Shown here piece by piece: positions 28,242-37,743 of a stretch of 64,000 nt of DNA (within the stretch, counting starts at the first letter, position 1; every line of letters starts with the position of its first letter). The position numbers and the translations under genes are program-made. Source of the DNA: an uncultured Ruminococcus sp. (GTDB taxonomy: Bacteria; Bacillota; Clostridia; Oscillospirales; Ruminococcaceae); contig CANQVK010000007.1 of assembly GCA_947627275.1 (NCBI GenBank), positions 1 to 64,000 on the forward strand, in the 5' to 3' direction. A model generated the notes under the pieces. The model did no database searches and had not been told where the DNA came from. It was given only the letters and a program-made list of their open reading frames with translations.

Positions 28242-28684
28242 GAGAACGCCTCCTTTATTGTAGATTTTGTTTATAAGTATTTAGATTAATGCGGACTTCT
28301 CAATACATTTATATAATGAAAGGACTAAGCATTGTCGATAAAATATCATAGTAAGATGTCCACTATCTATAGTATTATCTCAAATCAATATGTACGTGAA
28401 ATGAACAAATAGTGTACAAAATGTTAAATCCGAAAATATGCAAAAAATGCTCTTGTGCAAAATATGTAAAAATTATATATTTTATGTGTGTAAATGGGGT
28501 GAAAACTTATTGTGAATACGATGAATCTTGAATTATAGGTTAAACGAAAGGCTTTATTAACTTTAAATTCATAAATTGGCTTTAAACAGAAAAGAGACAA
28601 TAGGCAAAATATACAAAAATGCCATTTGGAATTGTGCATTGCAACAAAAAAATGCCTGCTGATTAGCTAAAATCCCACAAGCTA
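28242..28684. other. AT-rich intergenic region between divergent units
   Basis: About 440 bp with very high A+T and no credible coding frame. It must hold the promoter of the minus-strand Gld-like operon, but no consensus pair is clear; TTGAGA followed by TATAAA on the minus strand near 28300-28275 has poor spacing. The stretch 28420-28640 has repeated TGCAAAA and ATATGTAAAA words that could be regulator sites for the cellulase gene, but this is only a possibility. Confidence 0.45.
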
Positions 28685-28713
28685 TTGACTTTAAGGAAAA
28701 ATTGACTTATAAT
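28685..28713 (+). promoter_or_regulatory. Promoter of the GH48 gene
   Basis: TTGACT at 28685-28690 and TATAAT at 28708-28713 with 17-bp spacing. Transcription should start near 28720, giving an unusually long 5' leader of about 140 nt. Confidence 0.85.
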
Positions 28714-28762
28714 ATATATGAAAATAGTTTGAGAATTGTATGAACTGCCAAAAGCTCATACA

Positions 28763-28808
28763 GTGTACGAAGTATTTTCGTATACGCATTCTGCCGCAAA
28801 GGCAGAAT
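28763..28808 (+). promoter_or_regulatory. Tandem hairpins in the GH48 leader
   Basis: Hairpin 1 (TACGAA at 28766-28771 with TTCGTA at 28777-28782) and hairpin 2 (ATTCTGCC at 28788-28795 with GGCAGAAT at 28801-28808, loop GCAAA). No U tract follows, so these are not terminators; they may stabilise the mRNA or bind a regulator. The ribosome binding site GAGAGGGG follows some 35 bases later. Confidence 0.65.
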
Positions 28809-28858
28809 AAAACCGTTTTTTAAACCAAATAAATTAATATTGAGAGGGGTTAAAAACA

Positions 28859-31378
28859 ATGATAAGCAAGAAGAACAAGGCGCTTGCAGCAGGAGTTCTC
28901 TCTGCAGCTATGACAGCTACAGCAGTTATTCCCGCTTTCGCTTCAGCTGCTACAGAATATGCAACTGAAAACGGCGCCAACGAATCCTATGCTGCAATGT
29001 TTGAGTCGCTCTACGCTGACGTTATTACCAACGGCGTTGAGAACGGCTACATGAGCAACCAGAAGAACGGTGATTCCTTTGGAATCCCCTACCACGCTGC
29101 TGAAACATTCGTCGTTGAGGCTCCTGACTACGGTCACGAGACAACATCCGAGGCTATGTCTTACATGGCTTGGGTAACGGCTATGCACGATGTACTTGCA
29201 GAAAAAGGCGTTATCAGCGATTCCAACAGGGATCTTGAAAAGGGTTGGAGAACTCTTGAAGCTATGATTCCGGGTTGGTCTGAGATAGCGTACGGCTATA
29301 ACACCGTAAAGTATGATACGATTTTCGAGCAGGAAAGACTTAAGGCTGATTGCGCCACAGAGGAGAATGATCCTTCAAAGTATCCTGCAACACAGAATGG
29401 CGTTGAAGCTATCAATCCAATTTATGATGACATGAAGTCCTCATACGGCGGAGAAAACGGTTACTACCTCATGCACTGGCTTGCTGACGTTGACGACTGG
29501 TACGGCTTCGGCGGCGGAAAAGGTCAGTTCACATTCATCAATACATTCCAGAGAGGCGAACAGGAGTCATGTTTTGAAACAGTTCCCCAGCCTTGTCTTG
29601 AGGAACTTCTCTATGGTATGAAGAGCACTAATACAGATAACGGTAACGGTATCAAGGCTATCTTCAACGGTGAGGATTCTGTTCCTAAGCAGTATGCTTT
29701 CACAAACGCTCCCGATGCTGAAGATCGTGCTATCCAGGCTATTTATTTTGCAAGCAATTTCGGCGTAGACTGCGGTGAACTTTCATATCTTGCAGGTAAA
29801 ATGGGCGACCAGTGCCGTAACGACATGTTCGATAAGTACTACAAGGAGATCGGCTGCCAGAATATTGATGCTCCATCAGCAGGTCTTAAGTCACAGCACT
29901 ATCTCATGTCTTGGTATACATCATGGGGCGGACAGCTTGACGCTTCATGGGGCGAGTATCAGTGGGCTTGGCAGATCGGCTGCTCACACTCACACCAGTT
30001 CTATCAGAACCCCCTTGCTGCATATGCTCTTGCATATGACAAGAACATGGGCGACGGAATCAAAACCAAGAACTTCCAGTCAGACTATCAGGAGTCTCTT
30101 AAGAGACAGATCGAAATGTATCTCTGGCTTCAGTCCGCTAACGGTCCTTATGCAGGCGGATGTACAAACTCTAAGGAGGGTCAGTACAAGACATATGACG
30201 CTTCCGAGTCTACTTTCTACGACATGGTTTACGTTGAGCATCCTGTATATGCTGACCCCGGTTCAAACCACTGGATCGGTAACCAGGTATGGTCAACTCA
30301 GCGTCTTGCAGAGCTTTACTACTATGTTAAGACAAACGGCGACCTTTCAAAGGGACAGACATATGGCGGCTTGACACTCGAAGAAGCTCTTGAAGCTCTC
30401 CTCAGCAGATGGATCGACTGGTTCCTTGAGAACATTAAGTTCGATTACACAGCAGAGGACGGAACAGAAATGGCTTACGCTATTCCTTCAAGCCTTGACT
30501 GGAGCGGTCAGCCTGCTACATGGAACAAGACTTATGATCCCGATGCAAACAAGGGACTTACATGTACAATTACCGGTTACGGTCAGGGAGATATCGGATG
30601 CGTATCTTCACTCTGTAATACACTTATCTTCTATGCTGCTGCTAACAAGACTCCTGCTTCAGCCGGTTCTACAGAAGGCGGTTCTACTCGCGGCGAGAAG
30701 GCTCTCTACATGGCTAACAAGCTCATGAGCGCTCAGTGGAACGCTGCTCGTGATGAAATTGGTCTTGCTTATGAGGATCATAACGGTTCACTTAAGAGAG
30801 TTTTTGAGCAGGAAGTTTATATTCCTGATTACTATAGTGGAACAATGCCTGACGGTTCTAAGCTTGAGCCCGGCGCAACATTCAGCTCTATCCGTGAATC
30901 TTACGCTAAGGATCCTATGTATCAGGAGTGTAAGAAGGTTTATGATGATACAGGCGCAACTGACGATTATACTTTCAAGCTTCACAGATTCTGGCACATG
31001 GGCGATGCTCTGATGACAACAGGTACAATGGCTCTCCTCTATCCCGAGGTTAAACCTCTTAGTGAGGATCCTACACCTACTCCTACAGATCCTACTCCCA
31101 CAGATCCTGTACCGACAGATCCTGATACAACTCTTTGGGGTGATGCTAACTGTGACGGTCAGGTAACGATCGCTGACTCTACAGCTATTCTTCAGGCTCT
31201 CGGTAATCCCGACAAGTATGGTCTGTCAGCTCAGGGCGCTATCAATGCCGATGTTATCGACAACGGCAGCGGTGTTACTACGGCAGATGCTCTTGCAATT
31301 CAGGCTGTAGACGCTAAGCTCATCAAGCAGTCTCAGTTCCCCATGACACAGGCTGATTATGATGCAGCTGCAAAGTAA
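28859..31378 (+). CDS. GH48 cellobiohydrolase with C-terminal dockerin
   Basis: An 839-residue secreted cellulase: signal peptide 1-30, GH48 catalytic domain to about 735, Pro/Thr linker (PTPTDPTPTDPVPTDP) about 737-758, and a dockerin 759-825. GH48 enzymes cut cellulose chains processively from the reducing end and are usually the most abundant exoglucanase of a cellulosome. The catalytic acid is Glu98 in GHETTSEAMSYMAW by comparison with the family; ADVDDWYGFGGGKG and LKSQHYLMSWYTSWGGQ are further hallmarks. The dockerin shows two Ca-loop repeats (DANCDGQVTIADS and NADVIDNGSGVTTADA); the second loop is irregular. Codon use is biased as in a highly expressed gene. Confidence 0.95.
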   Translation: MISKKNKALAAGVLSAAMTATAVIPAFASAATEYATENGANESYAAMFESLYADVITNGVENGYMSNQKNGDSFGIPYHAAETFVVEAPDYGHETTSEAMSYMAWVTAMHDVLAEKGVISDSNRDLEKGWRTLEAMIPGWSEIAYGYNTVKYDTIFEQERLKADCATEENDPSKYPATQNGVEAINPIYDDMKSSYGGENGYYLMHWLADVDDWYGFGGGKGQFTFINTFQRGEQESCFETVPQPCLEELLYGMKSTNTDNGNGIKAIFNGEDSVPKQYAFTNAPDAEDRAIQAIYFASNFGVDCGELSYLAGKMGDQCRNDMFDKYYKEIGCQNIDAPSAGLKSQHYLMSWYTSWGGQLDASWGEYQWAWQIGCSHSHQFYQNPLAAYALAYDKNMGDGIKTKNFQSDYQESLKRQIEMYLWLQSANGPYAGGCTNSKEGQYKTYDASESTFYDMVYVEHPVYADPGSNHWIGNQVWSTQRLAELYYYVKTNGDLSKGQTYGGLTLEEALEALLSRWIDWFLENIKFDYTAEDGTEMAYAIPSSLDWSGQPATWNKTYDPDANKGLTCTITGYGQGDIGCVSSLCNTLIFYAAANKTPASAGSTEGGSTRGEKALYMANKLMSAQWNAARDEIGLAYEDHNGSLKRVFEQEVYIPDYYSGTMPDGSKLEPGATFSSIRESYAKDPMYQECKKVYDDTGATDDYTFKLHRFWHMGDALMTTGTMALLYPEVKPLSEDPTPTPTDPTPTDPVPTDPDTTLWGDANCDGQVTIADSTAILQALGNPDKYGLSAQGAINADVIDNGSGVTTADALAIQAVDAKLIKQSQFPMTQADYDAAAK

Positions 31379-31410
31379 TTAGTTACTTTGAATATGCTTA
31401 AATAGTTCAA

Positions 31411-31443
31411 CGCACCTTCCCAACTGGGAGGGTGCGTTTTTTT
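31411..31443 (+). terminator. Terminator of the GH48 gene
   Basis: CGCACCTTCCC pairs with GGGAGGGTGCG (31411-31436, loop AACT), followed by seven T: a very strong intrinsic terminator. Confidence 0.95.
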
Positions 31444-31510
31444 GAAACCTTCAGTGAATTTTTGTTACTTATATAATAGAAGCTTCTATTTCAGTGGAAG
31501 GAGGAAAAGC

Positions 31511-32062
31511 ATGGAAGATACTGATATTGTTGAGCTGTATTTGAGCAGAAATGACCATGCTGTCGAGGAAACTAAGAATAAGTCCGGCGTTTACTGTAAG
31601 GCTATAGCTCAAAATATACTTCGCGATTCTCGGGACGTTGAAGAAGCAGTAAATGAAACGTGGTTAAAGGCGTGGATAAGCATACCGCCGGCAAAACCAA
31701 GAGTATTATCTGCATTTTTAGGCGGTATAACGCGAAATATCAGTCTGAATATTATTCGCATAGGCAATGCCCAAAAATGTTCCTTAAGCTATGTCGAATC
31801 CTATGAGGAACTTGATGATTTAATGGGCGGCGGTGATGTTGAAGATGAATTTGACGCTAAAGAGCTTGAAAACGCTGTGAATGTCTTTGTGGCGAAACTT
31901 CCGAAAATGCAGCGTGACGTATTTATATGCCGTTACATGTACTTTGAATCTATCGACCGAATTGCCGATAGATTCGGGTACAGCAGGGGAAAGGTGAAGT
32001 CCATGCTCTTTCGCATACGAAAGCGGCTCAAAGAAACGCTTGACGAGGAGGGTCTATTATGA
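31511..32062 (+). CDS. ECF-type RNA polymerase sigma factor
   Basis: A 183-residue sigma-70 family protein of the extracytoplasmic-function type, with region 2 (YCKAIAQNILRDSRDVEEAV then NETWLKAWISIPP) and region 4 (LPKMQRDVFICRYMYFESID then RIADRFGYSRGKVKSMLFRI). ATG 31511 is preceded by GGAAGGAGGAAAAGC. Its stop overlaps the next ATG, so sigma and anti-sigma are co-translated. It directly follows the GH48 terminator, but no sequence evidence links it to cellulase control. TGAAAC at 31443-31448 upstream resembles an ECF -35 element, which could mean autoregulation. Confidence 0.9.
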   Translation: MEDTDIVELYLSRNDHAVEETKNKSGVYCKAIAQNILRDSRDVEEAVNETWLKAWISIPPAKPRVLSAFLGGITRNISLNIIRIGNAQKCSLSYVESYEELDDLMGGGDVEDEFDAKELENAVNVFVAKLPKMQRDVFICRYMYFESIDRIADRFGYSRGKVKSMLFRIRKRLKETLDEEGLL

Positions 32063-33081
32063 AAAGAACCGATCTACTGATTGACGCAATAGGCAAAATC
32101 AAAGACGAATACACGTTGGATGCGTGCTTGCCGAAAAGAAGAATCGGCAGAAAAGGTATAAAATGGCTTGGTTTAGCCGCAGCAGCGGTGATATGTATTG
32201 CTGTGCCATTGCCAGCGGCAACAGCTCTCGGAATGGACGAAGCATATCGTTTGCTGTATATGATGTCACCGAAAATCGCTCAGACATTTAAACCCGTAGA
32301 ACTTACGTGTGAGAGCAACGGTATAAAAATGACGGTAATTTCCCAAAAGATCAATGAAGAAGAGGGAAGCTTCTATATCTCCATGCATGGGGATAATCTT
32401 GACGAGACTGTCGATCTTTTTGATAGCTATTACATCAATTGCCCCTATGACAGCATTGGGCATGTGAGTTTGTCAGAGTTTGACGAGGTGACGAAAACGG
32501 CGTATTTTGTTGTGAATGTGAAAACAATGAACGGGGAAAAAATCCCATATGACAAGCTCACATTTGGAGTCAGGGAGCTTATATTCGGTAAATGTGATTA
32601 TAAGGGATTTATTGAAGATGTGGATTTGTCCGATATACCGAAAGATCCGCCGGTTATGAAAAATGTAAACGGCAGGAGTTGGGGAGGCTTTAGAGTAAAT
32701 GATGAATTTAACTACAATTCGCTCAGTTACCTTATTCCTGCCGAAACGCCTCTTGCTGAGCCTACAGAAGGCGTGACGGTAACCGGAGTTGGATTTGTTG
32801 ACGGCGCACTGCATATTCAGGTATGTTACGAGGATATTTTGCATACTGATAATCATGGCTTCATTGAGGTTGTCGATAAAAATGGCGAAAAAGTATTTTC
32901 GGACGAGGATTCCTACTATCTGAATGTCAGCTTTTGGGATGAGGAAAGCGTCAACAGCTATGATGAAATTATTATTCCGACAGGCATTGAAGATTTGGGA
33001 GATTATGTGCTTTATGGAGAATTTTTGACAAGCACCGGCTATAAATCGGGGGATTGGGAAGTAACGTTTCCTGTAAAATAA
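32059..33081 (+). CDS. Probable membrane anti-sigma factor with DUF4179-like domain
   Basis: A 340-residue protein with a cytosolic N-terminus of about 36 residues, one membrane helix (IKWLGLAAAAVICIAVPLPA, about 38-57) and an outer beta-rich domain similar to DUF4179 (ALGMDEAYRLLYMMSPKIAQ, ESNGIKMTVISQKI). This family usually sits next to an ECF sigma factor and is thought to sequester it until an outside signal is sensed. It overlaps the sigma gene by 4 bp. The short N-terminus lacks an obvious zinc-type anti-sigma motif. Confidence 0.75.
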   Translation: MKRTDLLIDAIGKIKDEYTLDACLPKRRIGRKGIKWLGLAAAAVICIAVPLPAATALGMDEAYRLLYMMSPKIAQTFKPVELTCESNGIKMTVISQKINEEEGSFYISMHGDNLDETVDLFDSYYINCPYDSIGHVSLSEFDEVTKTAYFVVNVKTMNGEKIPYDKLTFGVRELIFGKCDYKGFIEDVDLSDIPKDPPVMKNVNGRSWGGFRVNDEFNYNSLSYLIPAETPLAEPTEGVTVTGVGFVDGALHIQVCYEDILHTDNHGFIEVVDKNGEKVFSDEDSYYLNVSFWDEESVNSYDEIIIPTGIEDLGDYVLYGEFLTSTGYKSGDWEVTFPVK

Positions 33082-33084
33082 ATC

Positions 33085-33117
33085 AAAACGGACAGTCACA
33101 TTGACTGTCCGTTTTTA
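33085..33117. terminator. Bidirectional terminator
   Basis: AAAACGGACAGTCA pairs with TGACTGTCCGTTTT across a CAT loop, between convergent genes ending at 33081 and 33122. Confidence 0.92.
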
Positions 33118-33121
33118 ATTA

Positions 33122-33580
33122 TTATTTTTTAAATAATTGTCTTATTACAAGCCCGCCGCCGGCAGCTGTGAGACCGAACATAAGCACAAACATGTAAGCG
33201 TTTGTAGTACGCCAACGCATTTGTACGCTCATAAGAACTGCGGCAAGAATGATAACAAGTCCTACGGCAAGCACTATCCAACCGAAGATTTTTCTGTCCA
33301 TAAGGAACAGCATAACTATTCCAATAAACAGAGGAATGAAAATCGTACCGTTTGGCAAATGAAACCCACCGAAATTGAATAGATAACCTCCGCCGCCCCA
33401 ACTGCTTGTAATGGACAAATTCTGGAAAATCATGAATACGCCTGCGGCAAGCATAAGCAGTCCGCAGAAAAATTGAAGCAAGTCGTTCTTGTTCTGATTT
33501 TTCTTTTGGTTGTAATCATGCAGCTCGCGGTAAGCCTCCTCAAGTTCCTTATCGTATTTTGCTTTTTTAGCCATAGCCAT
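33122..33580 (-). CDS. Small membrane protein of unknown function
   Basis: A 152-residue protein with a charged N-terminal helix (KKAKYDKELEEAYRELHDYN) followed by four predicted transmembrane helices (LLQFFCGLLMLAAGVFMIFQ; TIFIPLFIGIVMLFLM; GWIVLAVGLVIILAAVLM; YMFVLMFGLTAAGGGLVI). A Gly-rich stretch SSWGGGGYLFNFGGFHLPNG connects helices 1 and 2. The family is not recognised. GGAGG precedes the ATG. It is about 75 bp beyond the end of upp and may be read from the same transcript. Confidence 0.7.
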   Translation of the reverse strand: MAMAKKAKYDKELEEAYRELHDYNQKKNQNKNDLLQFFCGLLMLAAGVFMIFQNLSITSSWGGGGYLFNFGGFHLPNGTIFIPLFIGIVMLFLMDRKIFGWIVLAVGLVIILAAVLMSVQMRWRTTNAYMFVLMFGLTAAGGGLVIRQLFKK

Positions 33581-33656
33581 TAACCTCCAATAATCTTTGC
33601 ATCAGCCGATTTGCCCTCGGATTCTTATTCCCCGATCAAGGACAGAATCTAACGAC

Positions 33657-34286
33657 TTATCGTGTGCCGAATATTCTGTCTCCTGCGTCTCCAACGCCGG
33701 GAACAATATATTTATCTTCGTTGAGTCCCTGATCCATAACGCCTGTGTAAATATCAACATCAGGGTGAGCTTCACGAACCTTGTCAACTCCCTCTGGAGA
33801 GCAGATAATGCACATGAACTTTATGTGGCTTACGCCTAACTTCTTGACCTCATCAATAGCGGCAATGGCGGAATGTCCTGTAGCCAGCATCGGGTCAATT
33901 ATAATAACATCACGCTCGGCAATATCATCAGGCATTTTTGAGTAGTATTTAACAGCCTCCTTTGTATCAGGCTGTCGGAAAATACCCATGTGACCTATTT
34001 TTGCGGCAGGCACAAGAGCGGTTACACCATCGACCATACCTAAACCTGCACGAAGTATAGGTACAAAAGCAAGTTTGCGACCTGAAATAACTTTGGTTTT
34101 GGCGACTGCAACTGGAGTCTCGATCTCGATTTCCTTAAGCGGCAGATCGCGAGTTGCTTCGTAGCATATAAACATTGCAATTTCTGAAACAAGCTCACGA
34201 AATTCCTTTGTACCTGTGTTTTTATCTCTCAAAAGAGATATTTTATGCTGAACCAGCGGATGATTTATGATATGTAAATTTGCCAT
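33657..34286 (-). CDS. upp: Uracil phosphoribosyltransferase
   Basis: A 209-residue salvage enzyme that converts uracil and PRPP to UMP. It shows the N-terminal block [20 protein letters not shown], the [15 protein letters not shown] strand and the PRPP loop [20 protein letters not shown]. The C-terminal uracil-binding end is [26 protein letters not shown] precedes the ATG. Last clear gene of the fhs-tsaE-tsaB-rpiB-upp run. Confidence 0.97.
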   Translation of the reverse strand: MANLHIINHPLVQHKISLLRDKNTGTKEFRELVSEIAMFICYEATRDLPLKEIEIETPVAVAKTKVISGRKLAFVPILRAGLGMVDGVTALVPAAKIGHMGIFRQPDTKEAVKYYSKMPDDIAERDVIIIDPMLATGHSAIAAIDEVKKLGVSHIKFMCIICSPEGVDKVREAHPDVDIYTGVMDQGLNEDKYIVPGVGDAGDRIFGTR

Positions 34287-34297
34287 ATTTTTACTCC

Positions 34298-34735
34298 TTA
34301 ATTATTATTTTCTATATCGGCTATAAGGTTGATGCGCCTTTGATGTCGTCCGCCCTCAAAATCGGTCGAGAGGAATATTTCTGCAAGCTCGCAGGCAAGT
34401 CCGATACCGATAGTTCTTGCTCCCATGCACATAATATTTGCATCGTTGTGGAGACGCGTATATTTTGCGGAAAAAGAATCCGAACAAAGAGCTGCGCGTA
34501 TTCCCTTGATTTTGTTAGCCGCAATAGACATTCCGATACCCGTACCGCAGATGAGAATGCCTTTTTCACACTCTCCCGAATTTACAAGGGCACAAACAGC
34601 TTTTGCCATATTCGGGTAATCGCAAGGTTCTCCGTCGGTTCCCATGTCTTTCAGCTCGTAGCCCTTATCTGTAAGGGCTTTGATAACCTCTTTTTTCATT
34701 TCTACTCCCGCATGGTCGCAGCCAATAGCTATCAT
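34298..34735 (-). CDS. rpiB: Ribose 5-phosphate isomerase B
   Basis: A 145-residue isomerase of ribulose and ribose 5-phosphate. The N-terminus [20 protein letters not shown] and the catalytic-loop segment [20 protein letters not shown] with the active-site Cys are diagnostic, as is [16 protein letters not shown]. Its start overlaps the tsaB stop (ATGA), and it has a good AAAGGAGA site. Confidence 0.96.
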   Translation of the reverse strand: MIAIGCDHAGVEMKKEVIKALTDKGYELKDMGTDGEPCDYPNMAKAVCALVNSGECEKGILICGTGIGMSIAANKIKGIRAALCSDSFSAKYTRLHNDANIMCMGARTIGIGLACELAEIFLSTDFEGGRHQRRINLIADIENNN

Positions 34736-35448
34736 GATAATATCTCCTTTTTTAGATTCTTGGTTGATTCAAGGTCTTTTTCCGCTTTGACTTTTTGTAA
34801 ATAGGAAACTTCCAATTCATCAGCGGAAACAAATTCCTTCGATAATGCGCCTAAAACAACTCCGCAGGCTGATTGAAGCCGTCCCTGCGGCGGAGCGATT
34901 ATCAGCATAGGTGAACGGTAGGTCATGAAAAAGTCGGCTGCACCGTCGCCGCAAAGCAGAACTTCCGTACCGTTGAATGCAAGAAATTCCGCAAGTTCAT
35001 CACAGCTTATGAGTTTTTCCTCCATAAGCTGTTCAAGACCGTAGCCGTCGCTTTTGAAAACGCATGCGTAGACAAGAGCTTCTCTTGCTTTCATAATGGA
35101 GCAAATTGTTCCTTTATGAGCGATGTTGTTATATGCGAGAGCTTCAAGAGTGGAAACTCCACAGCATTTGCAGCCGAGGGCAAATCCCATTGCCTTTACT
35201 CCCGCAATGCCTATACGCAGCCCCGTATAGCTTCCCGGACCTTTGGCAACGGCGATCAGTTCAATATCCTTAACTGTTTTCCCTGATTGCTCGATAATTC
35301 CCTTTACCATAGGCATGATAACCTGAGAATGAGTTTTTTGCGTATACAAGGAGCTTTCAGCGAGAAATACTTCATTTTCTGTATCAAATAATGCGGTGGA
35401 GGCTGTTTTGCCCGACGTGTCAATTCCAAGCAGCAGCAAAGCGTTCAT
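34732..35448 (-). CDS. tsaB: tRNA threonylcarbamoyladenosine biosynthesis protein TsaB
   Basis: A 238-residue ASKHA-fold protein that pairs with TsaD and TsaE to make t6A37 in tRNAs reading ANN codons. It begins LLLGIDTSGKTASTALFDTE and has the family segments HSQVIMPMVKGIIEQSGK and IAVAKGPGSYTGLRIGIAGV. It overlaps tsaE by 29 bp. The purine-rich site GAGGGA lies only two bases before the ATG, so the TTG at 35439 (third codon) may be the real start. Confidence 0.93.
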   Translation of the reverse strand: MNALLLLGIDTSGKTASTALFDTENEVFLAESSLYTQKTHSQVIMPMVKGIIEQSGKTVKDIELIAVAKGPGSYTGLRIGIAGVKAMGFALGCKCCGVSTLEALAYNNIAHKGTICSIMKAREALVYACVFKSDGYGLEQLMEEKLISCDELAEFLAFNGTEVLLCGDGAADFFMTYRSPMLIIAPPQGRLQSACGVVLGALSKEFVSADELEVSYLQKVKAEKDLESTKNLKKEILS

Positions 35449-35866
35449 CTCCCTCTAAAATTATCTCCCTTTTCAGTTCGTCAAGGGTGTTTATAGTAAT
35501 GCGTATCATATTTTGCGGCAAAAAGCTCCCGATGTTTTCCGACCACTCAACCACAGCTATATTGTGAGCAAAATCGTAATCATAAAATCCCGAAGATTCC
35601 AGATCCCATTCAGTCTCAATGCGGTACATATCAAAATGATAAAGATTTAATTTATCTCCCGAATACTCATTGACAAGGGCGAAGGTCGGCGAGCTTACAA
35701 CATCTCCGAGTCCAAGACCAAGAGCAAGCCCTCGTGTAAATGTTGTTTTCCCTGCACCAAGACCGCCGCTGTAGGCGATAATATCTCCCGGTTTAAGAAG
35801 CTTTCCTATTTTTTGCGCAGCCAAAATTGTTTCTTCGGGTGAATTTGTAATTACACGTTCTGTCAT
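35420..35866 (-). CDS. tsaE: tRNA threonylcarbamoyladenosine biosynthesis ATPase TsaE
   Basis: A 148-residue P-loop ATPase. Visible are Walker A YSGGLGAGKTTFTRGLALGL, switch SSPTFALVNEY, the YHFDMYRIE strand and the late VVEWSENIGSFLP motif. The ATG at 35866 sits at the fhs stop (TGATATG), so the two are coupled; a longer frame exists but would overlap fhs. It acts with TsaB and TsaD in t6A formation. Confidence 0.93.
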   Translation of the reverse strand: MTERVITNSPEETILAAQKIGKLLKPGDIIAYSGGLGAGKTTFTRGLALGLGLGDVVSSPTFALVNEYSGDKLNLYHFDMYRIETEWDLESSGFYDYDFAHNIAVVEWSENIGSFLPQNMIRITINTLDELKREIILEGDERFAAAWN

Positions 35867-35867
35867 A

Positions 35868-37547
35868 TCAGAAAAGTCCCGTAATATTTCCGCTGCCGTC
35901 ACAGTCAATGTTCAAGGCAGAGGGTTTTTTCGGAAGTCCGGGCATAGTAAGAATATCTCCTGTGTAAATAACTACAAAGCCGGCTCCTGCGGATACTTTT
36001 GCGTCACGGACGGTAATGGTAAAGCCCTTTGGTTTGCCGAGCAGCGCAGGATTATCAGACAGTGAGTACTGAGTTTTAGCCACACATACAGGCAGTTCGC
36101 GGAAGCCTATAGCCTCGATTTCTTTGATAGCCTTTTCAGCCTGCGAGGTATAAGTCACGCCGTCGGCGCGGTAAATTTCCCGAGCGATCGTCTCAATTTT
36201 TTCCTTTATCGAAAGTTCGGTGGAATACAGTGTGCGGAACGGCTCGCAGCTGTTTTCACAGAGCGAAATAGTCTCGCAGACCTTGTTTGCCAGATCAATG
36301 CCGCCTTCGCCTCCTTTTGCAAAGACTTCGCACATAGAGACTTCAACGCCCATTTCGGAACAGAAGCTGCGGACGAACTCGATTTCAGCGTCAGTGTCGG
36401 TATTGAATCGGTTTATAGCAACAACGACAGGCACATGGAATTTGTGCATATTTTCTATATGCGTTTGCAGATTAACTATTCCTTTCTCCAAAGCCCACAT
36501 ATTCTCTTTGGAAAGGTCTTCCTTGCGAACCTTTCCATTGTATTTCAAAGCTCGTATTGTAGCCACAAGTACAACGCAGGACGGTTTAAGTCCGCCATAA
36601 CGGCATTTAATATCGAAAAACTTTTCCGCACCCAGATCGGAACCGAAGCCGGCTTCTGTAATACAGTAGTCGCCGAGTTTAAGGGCAAGCTTTGTCGCAC
36701 GGATAGAGTTGCATCCGTGAGCAATATTTGCAAAAGGGCCTCCGTGGATAAAGGCGGGATTATTTTCAAGCGTCTGAACAAGATTAGGTTTGAGAGCGTC
36801 TTTAAGAAGCGCTGTCATAGCTCCCGTACAGCCCAGTTGCTCTGCAAACACAGGCTTTCCGTCAAGGTCATAAGCAACAAGAATATTGCCGAGACGCTTT
36901 TTAAGGTCGCTAAGATCGGTTGCAAGGCAGAGTATCGCCATAACTTCGGAAGCAACGGTAATATTAAAGCCGTCCTCACGGGGAACTCCGTTAGCCTTTC
37001 CTCCAAGTCCTACAACAATATTACGCAGTTCACGGTCGTTCATATCCATACAGCGTTTAAAAAGAATACGTCGCTGGTCTATACGAAGCTCGTTGCCCTG
37101 CTGGATATGATTGTCGAGCATAGCGCAGAGCAGATTATTCGCCGCAGTAATGGCGTGCATATCGCCTGTGAAATGCAGGTTGATGTCTTCCATGGGAACT
37201 ACCTGAGCATATCCGCCGCCGGCAGCTCCGCCCTTAATGCCGAATACAGGACCGAGGGACGGTTCACGGAGAGCGAGAACGGCGTTTTTCCCGATCCTGC
37301 CCATAGCCTCTGCAAGACCAACGCTTACCGTAGTTTTACCCTCTCCGGCAGGAGTTGGATTTATGGCTGTCACAAGTATAAGTTTGCCGTCCTCACGGAA
37401 AGCTGTCTGTGAATAAAGACTTTCGGAGAGCTTTGCCTTATAGTGACCGTAGGGTTCGAGACAGTCTTCGGAAATACCCAGTAATGAGGCAATTTCGCCG
37501 ATTTTTTTCATTTTCGCATTCTGAGCGATCTCTATATCAGATAACAC
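35868..37547 (-). CDS. fhs: Formate-tetrahydrofolate ligase
   Basis: A 559-residue ATP-dependent ligase making 10-formyl-THF, which feeds purine synthesis and one-carbon metabolism. The phosphate loop is [20 protein letters not shown], followed by [35 protein letters not shown] and [17 protein letters not shown] also match the family. The start is a GTG at 37547 preceded by AGGGGGTCAG. First gene of the minus-strand run leading to upp. Confidence 0.96.
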   Translation of the reverse strand: MLSDIEIAQNAKMKKIGEIASLLGISEDCLEPYGHYKAKLSESLYSQTAFREDGKLILVTAINPTPAGEGKTTVSVGLAEAMGRIGKNAVLALREPSLGPVFGIKGGAAGGGYAQVVPMEDINLHFTGDMHAITAANNLLCAMLDNHIQQGNELRIDQRRILFKRCMDMNDRELRNIVVGLGGKANGVPREDGFNITVASEVMAILCLATDLSDLKKRLGNILVAYDLDGKPVFAEQLGCTGAMTALLKDALKPNLVQTLENNPAFIHGGPFANIAHGCNSIRATKLALKLGDYCITEAGFGSDLGAEKFFDIKCRYGGLKPSCVVLVATIRALKYNGKVRKEDLSKENMWALEKGIVNLQTHIENMHKFHVPVVVAINRFNTDTDAEIEFVRSFCSEMGVEVSMCEVFAKGGEGGIDLANKVCETISLCENSCEPFRTLYSTELSIKEKIETIAREIYRADGVTYTSQAEKAIKEIEAIGFRELPVCVAKTQYSLSDNPALLGKPKGFTITVRDAKVSAGAGFVVIYTGDILTMPGLPKKPSALNIDCDGSGNITGLF

Positions 37548-37644
37548 TTTTCTGACCCCCTGATTAACGTCTGCTGTAAGCAGCGAAGTTTTTATGATCT
37601 GATTGGAAGAAAGTCTGACAGTCTTATCTTCCGATACACATTAT

Positions 37645-37673
37645 ATTATATCACACTATCCGGATAATTGCAA
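37645..37673 (-). promoter_or_regulatory. Promoter of the fhs-upp run
   Basis: On the minus strand, TTGCAA (37673-37668) and TATAAT (37650-37645), 17-bp spacing, giving a leader of about 90 nt. Confidence 0.85.
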
Positions 37674-37743
37674 GAAAATTTTTGAATTTCTTCTGATCGG
37701 TAGTAAATTGACGTTCGATGTTTTGCTTTAAAGAAGGATATGA

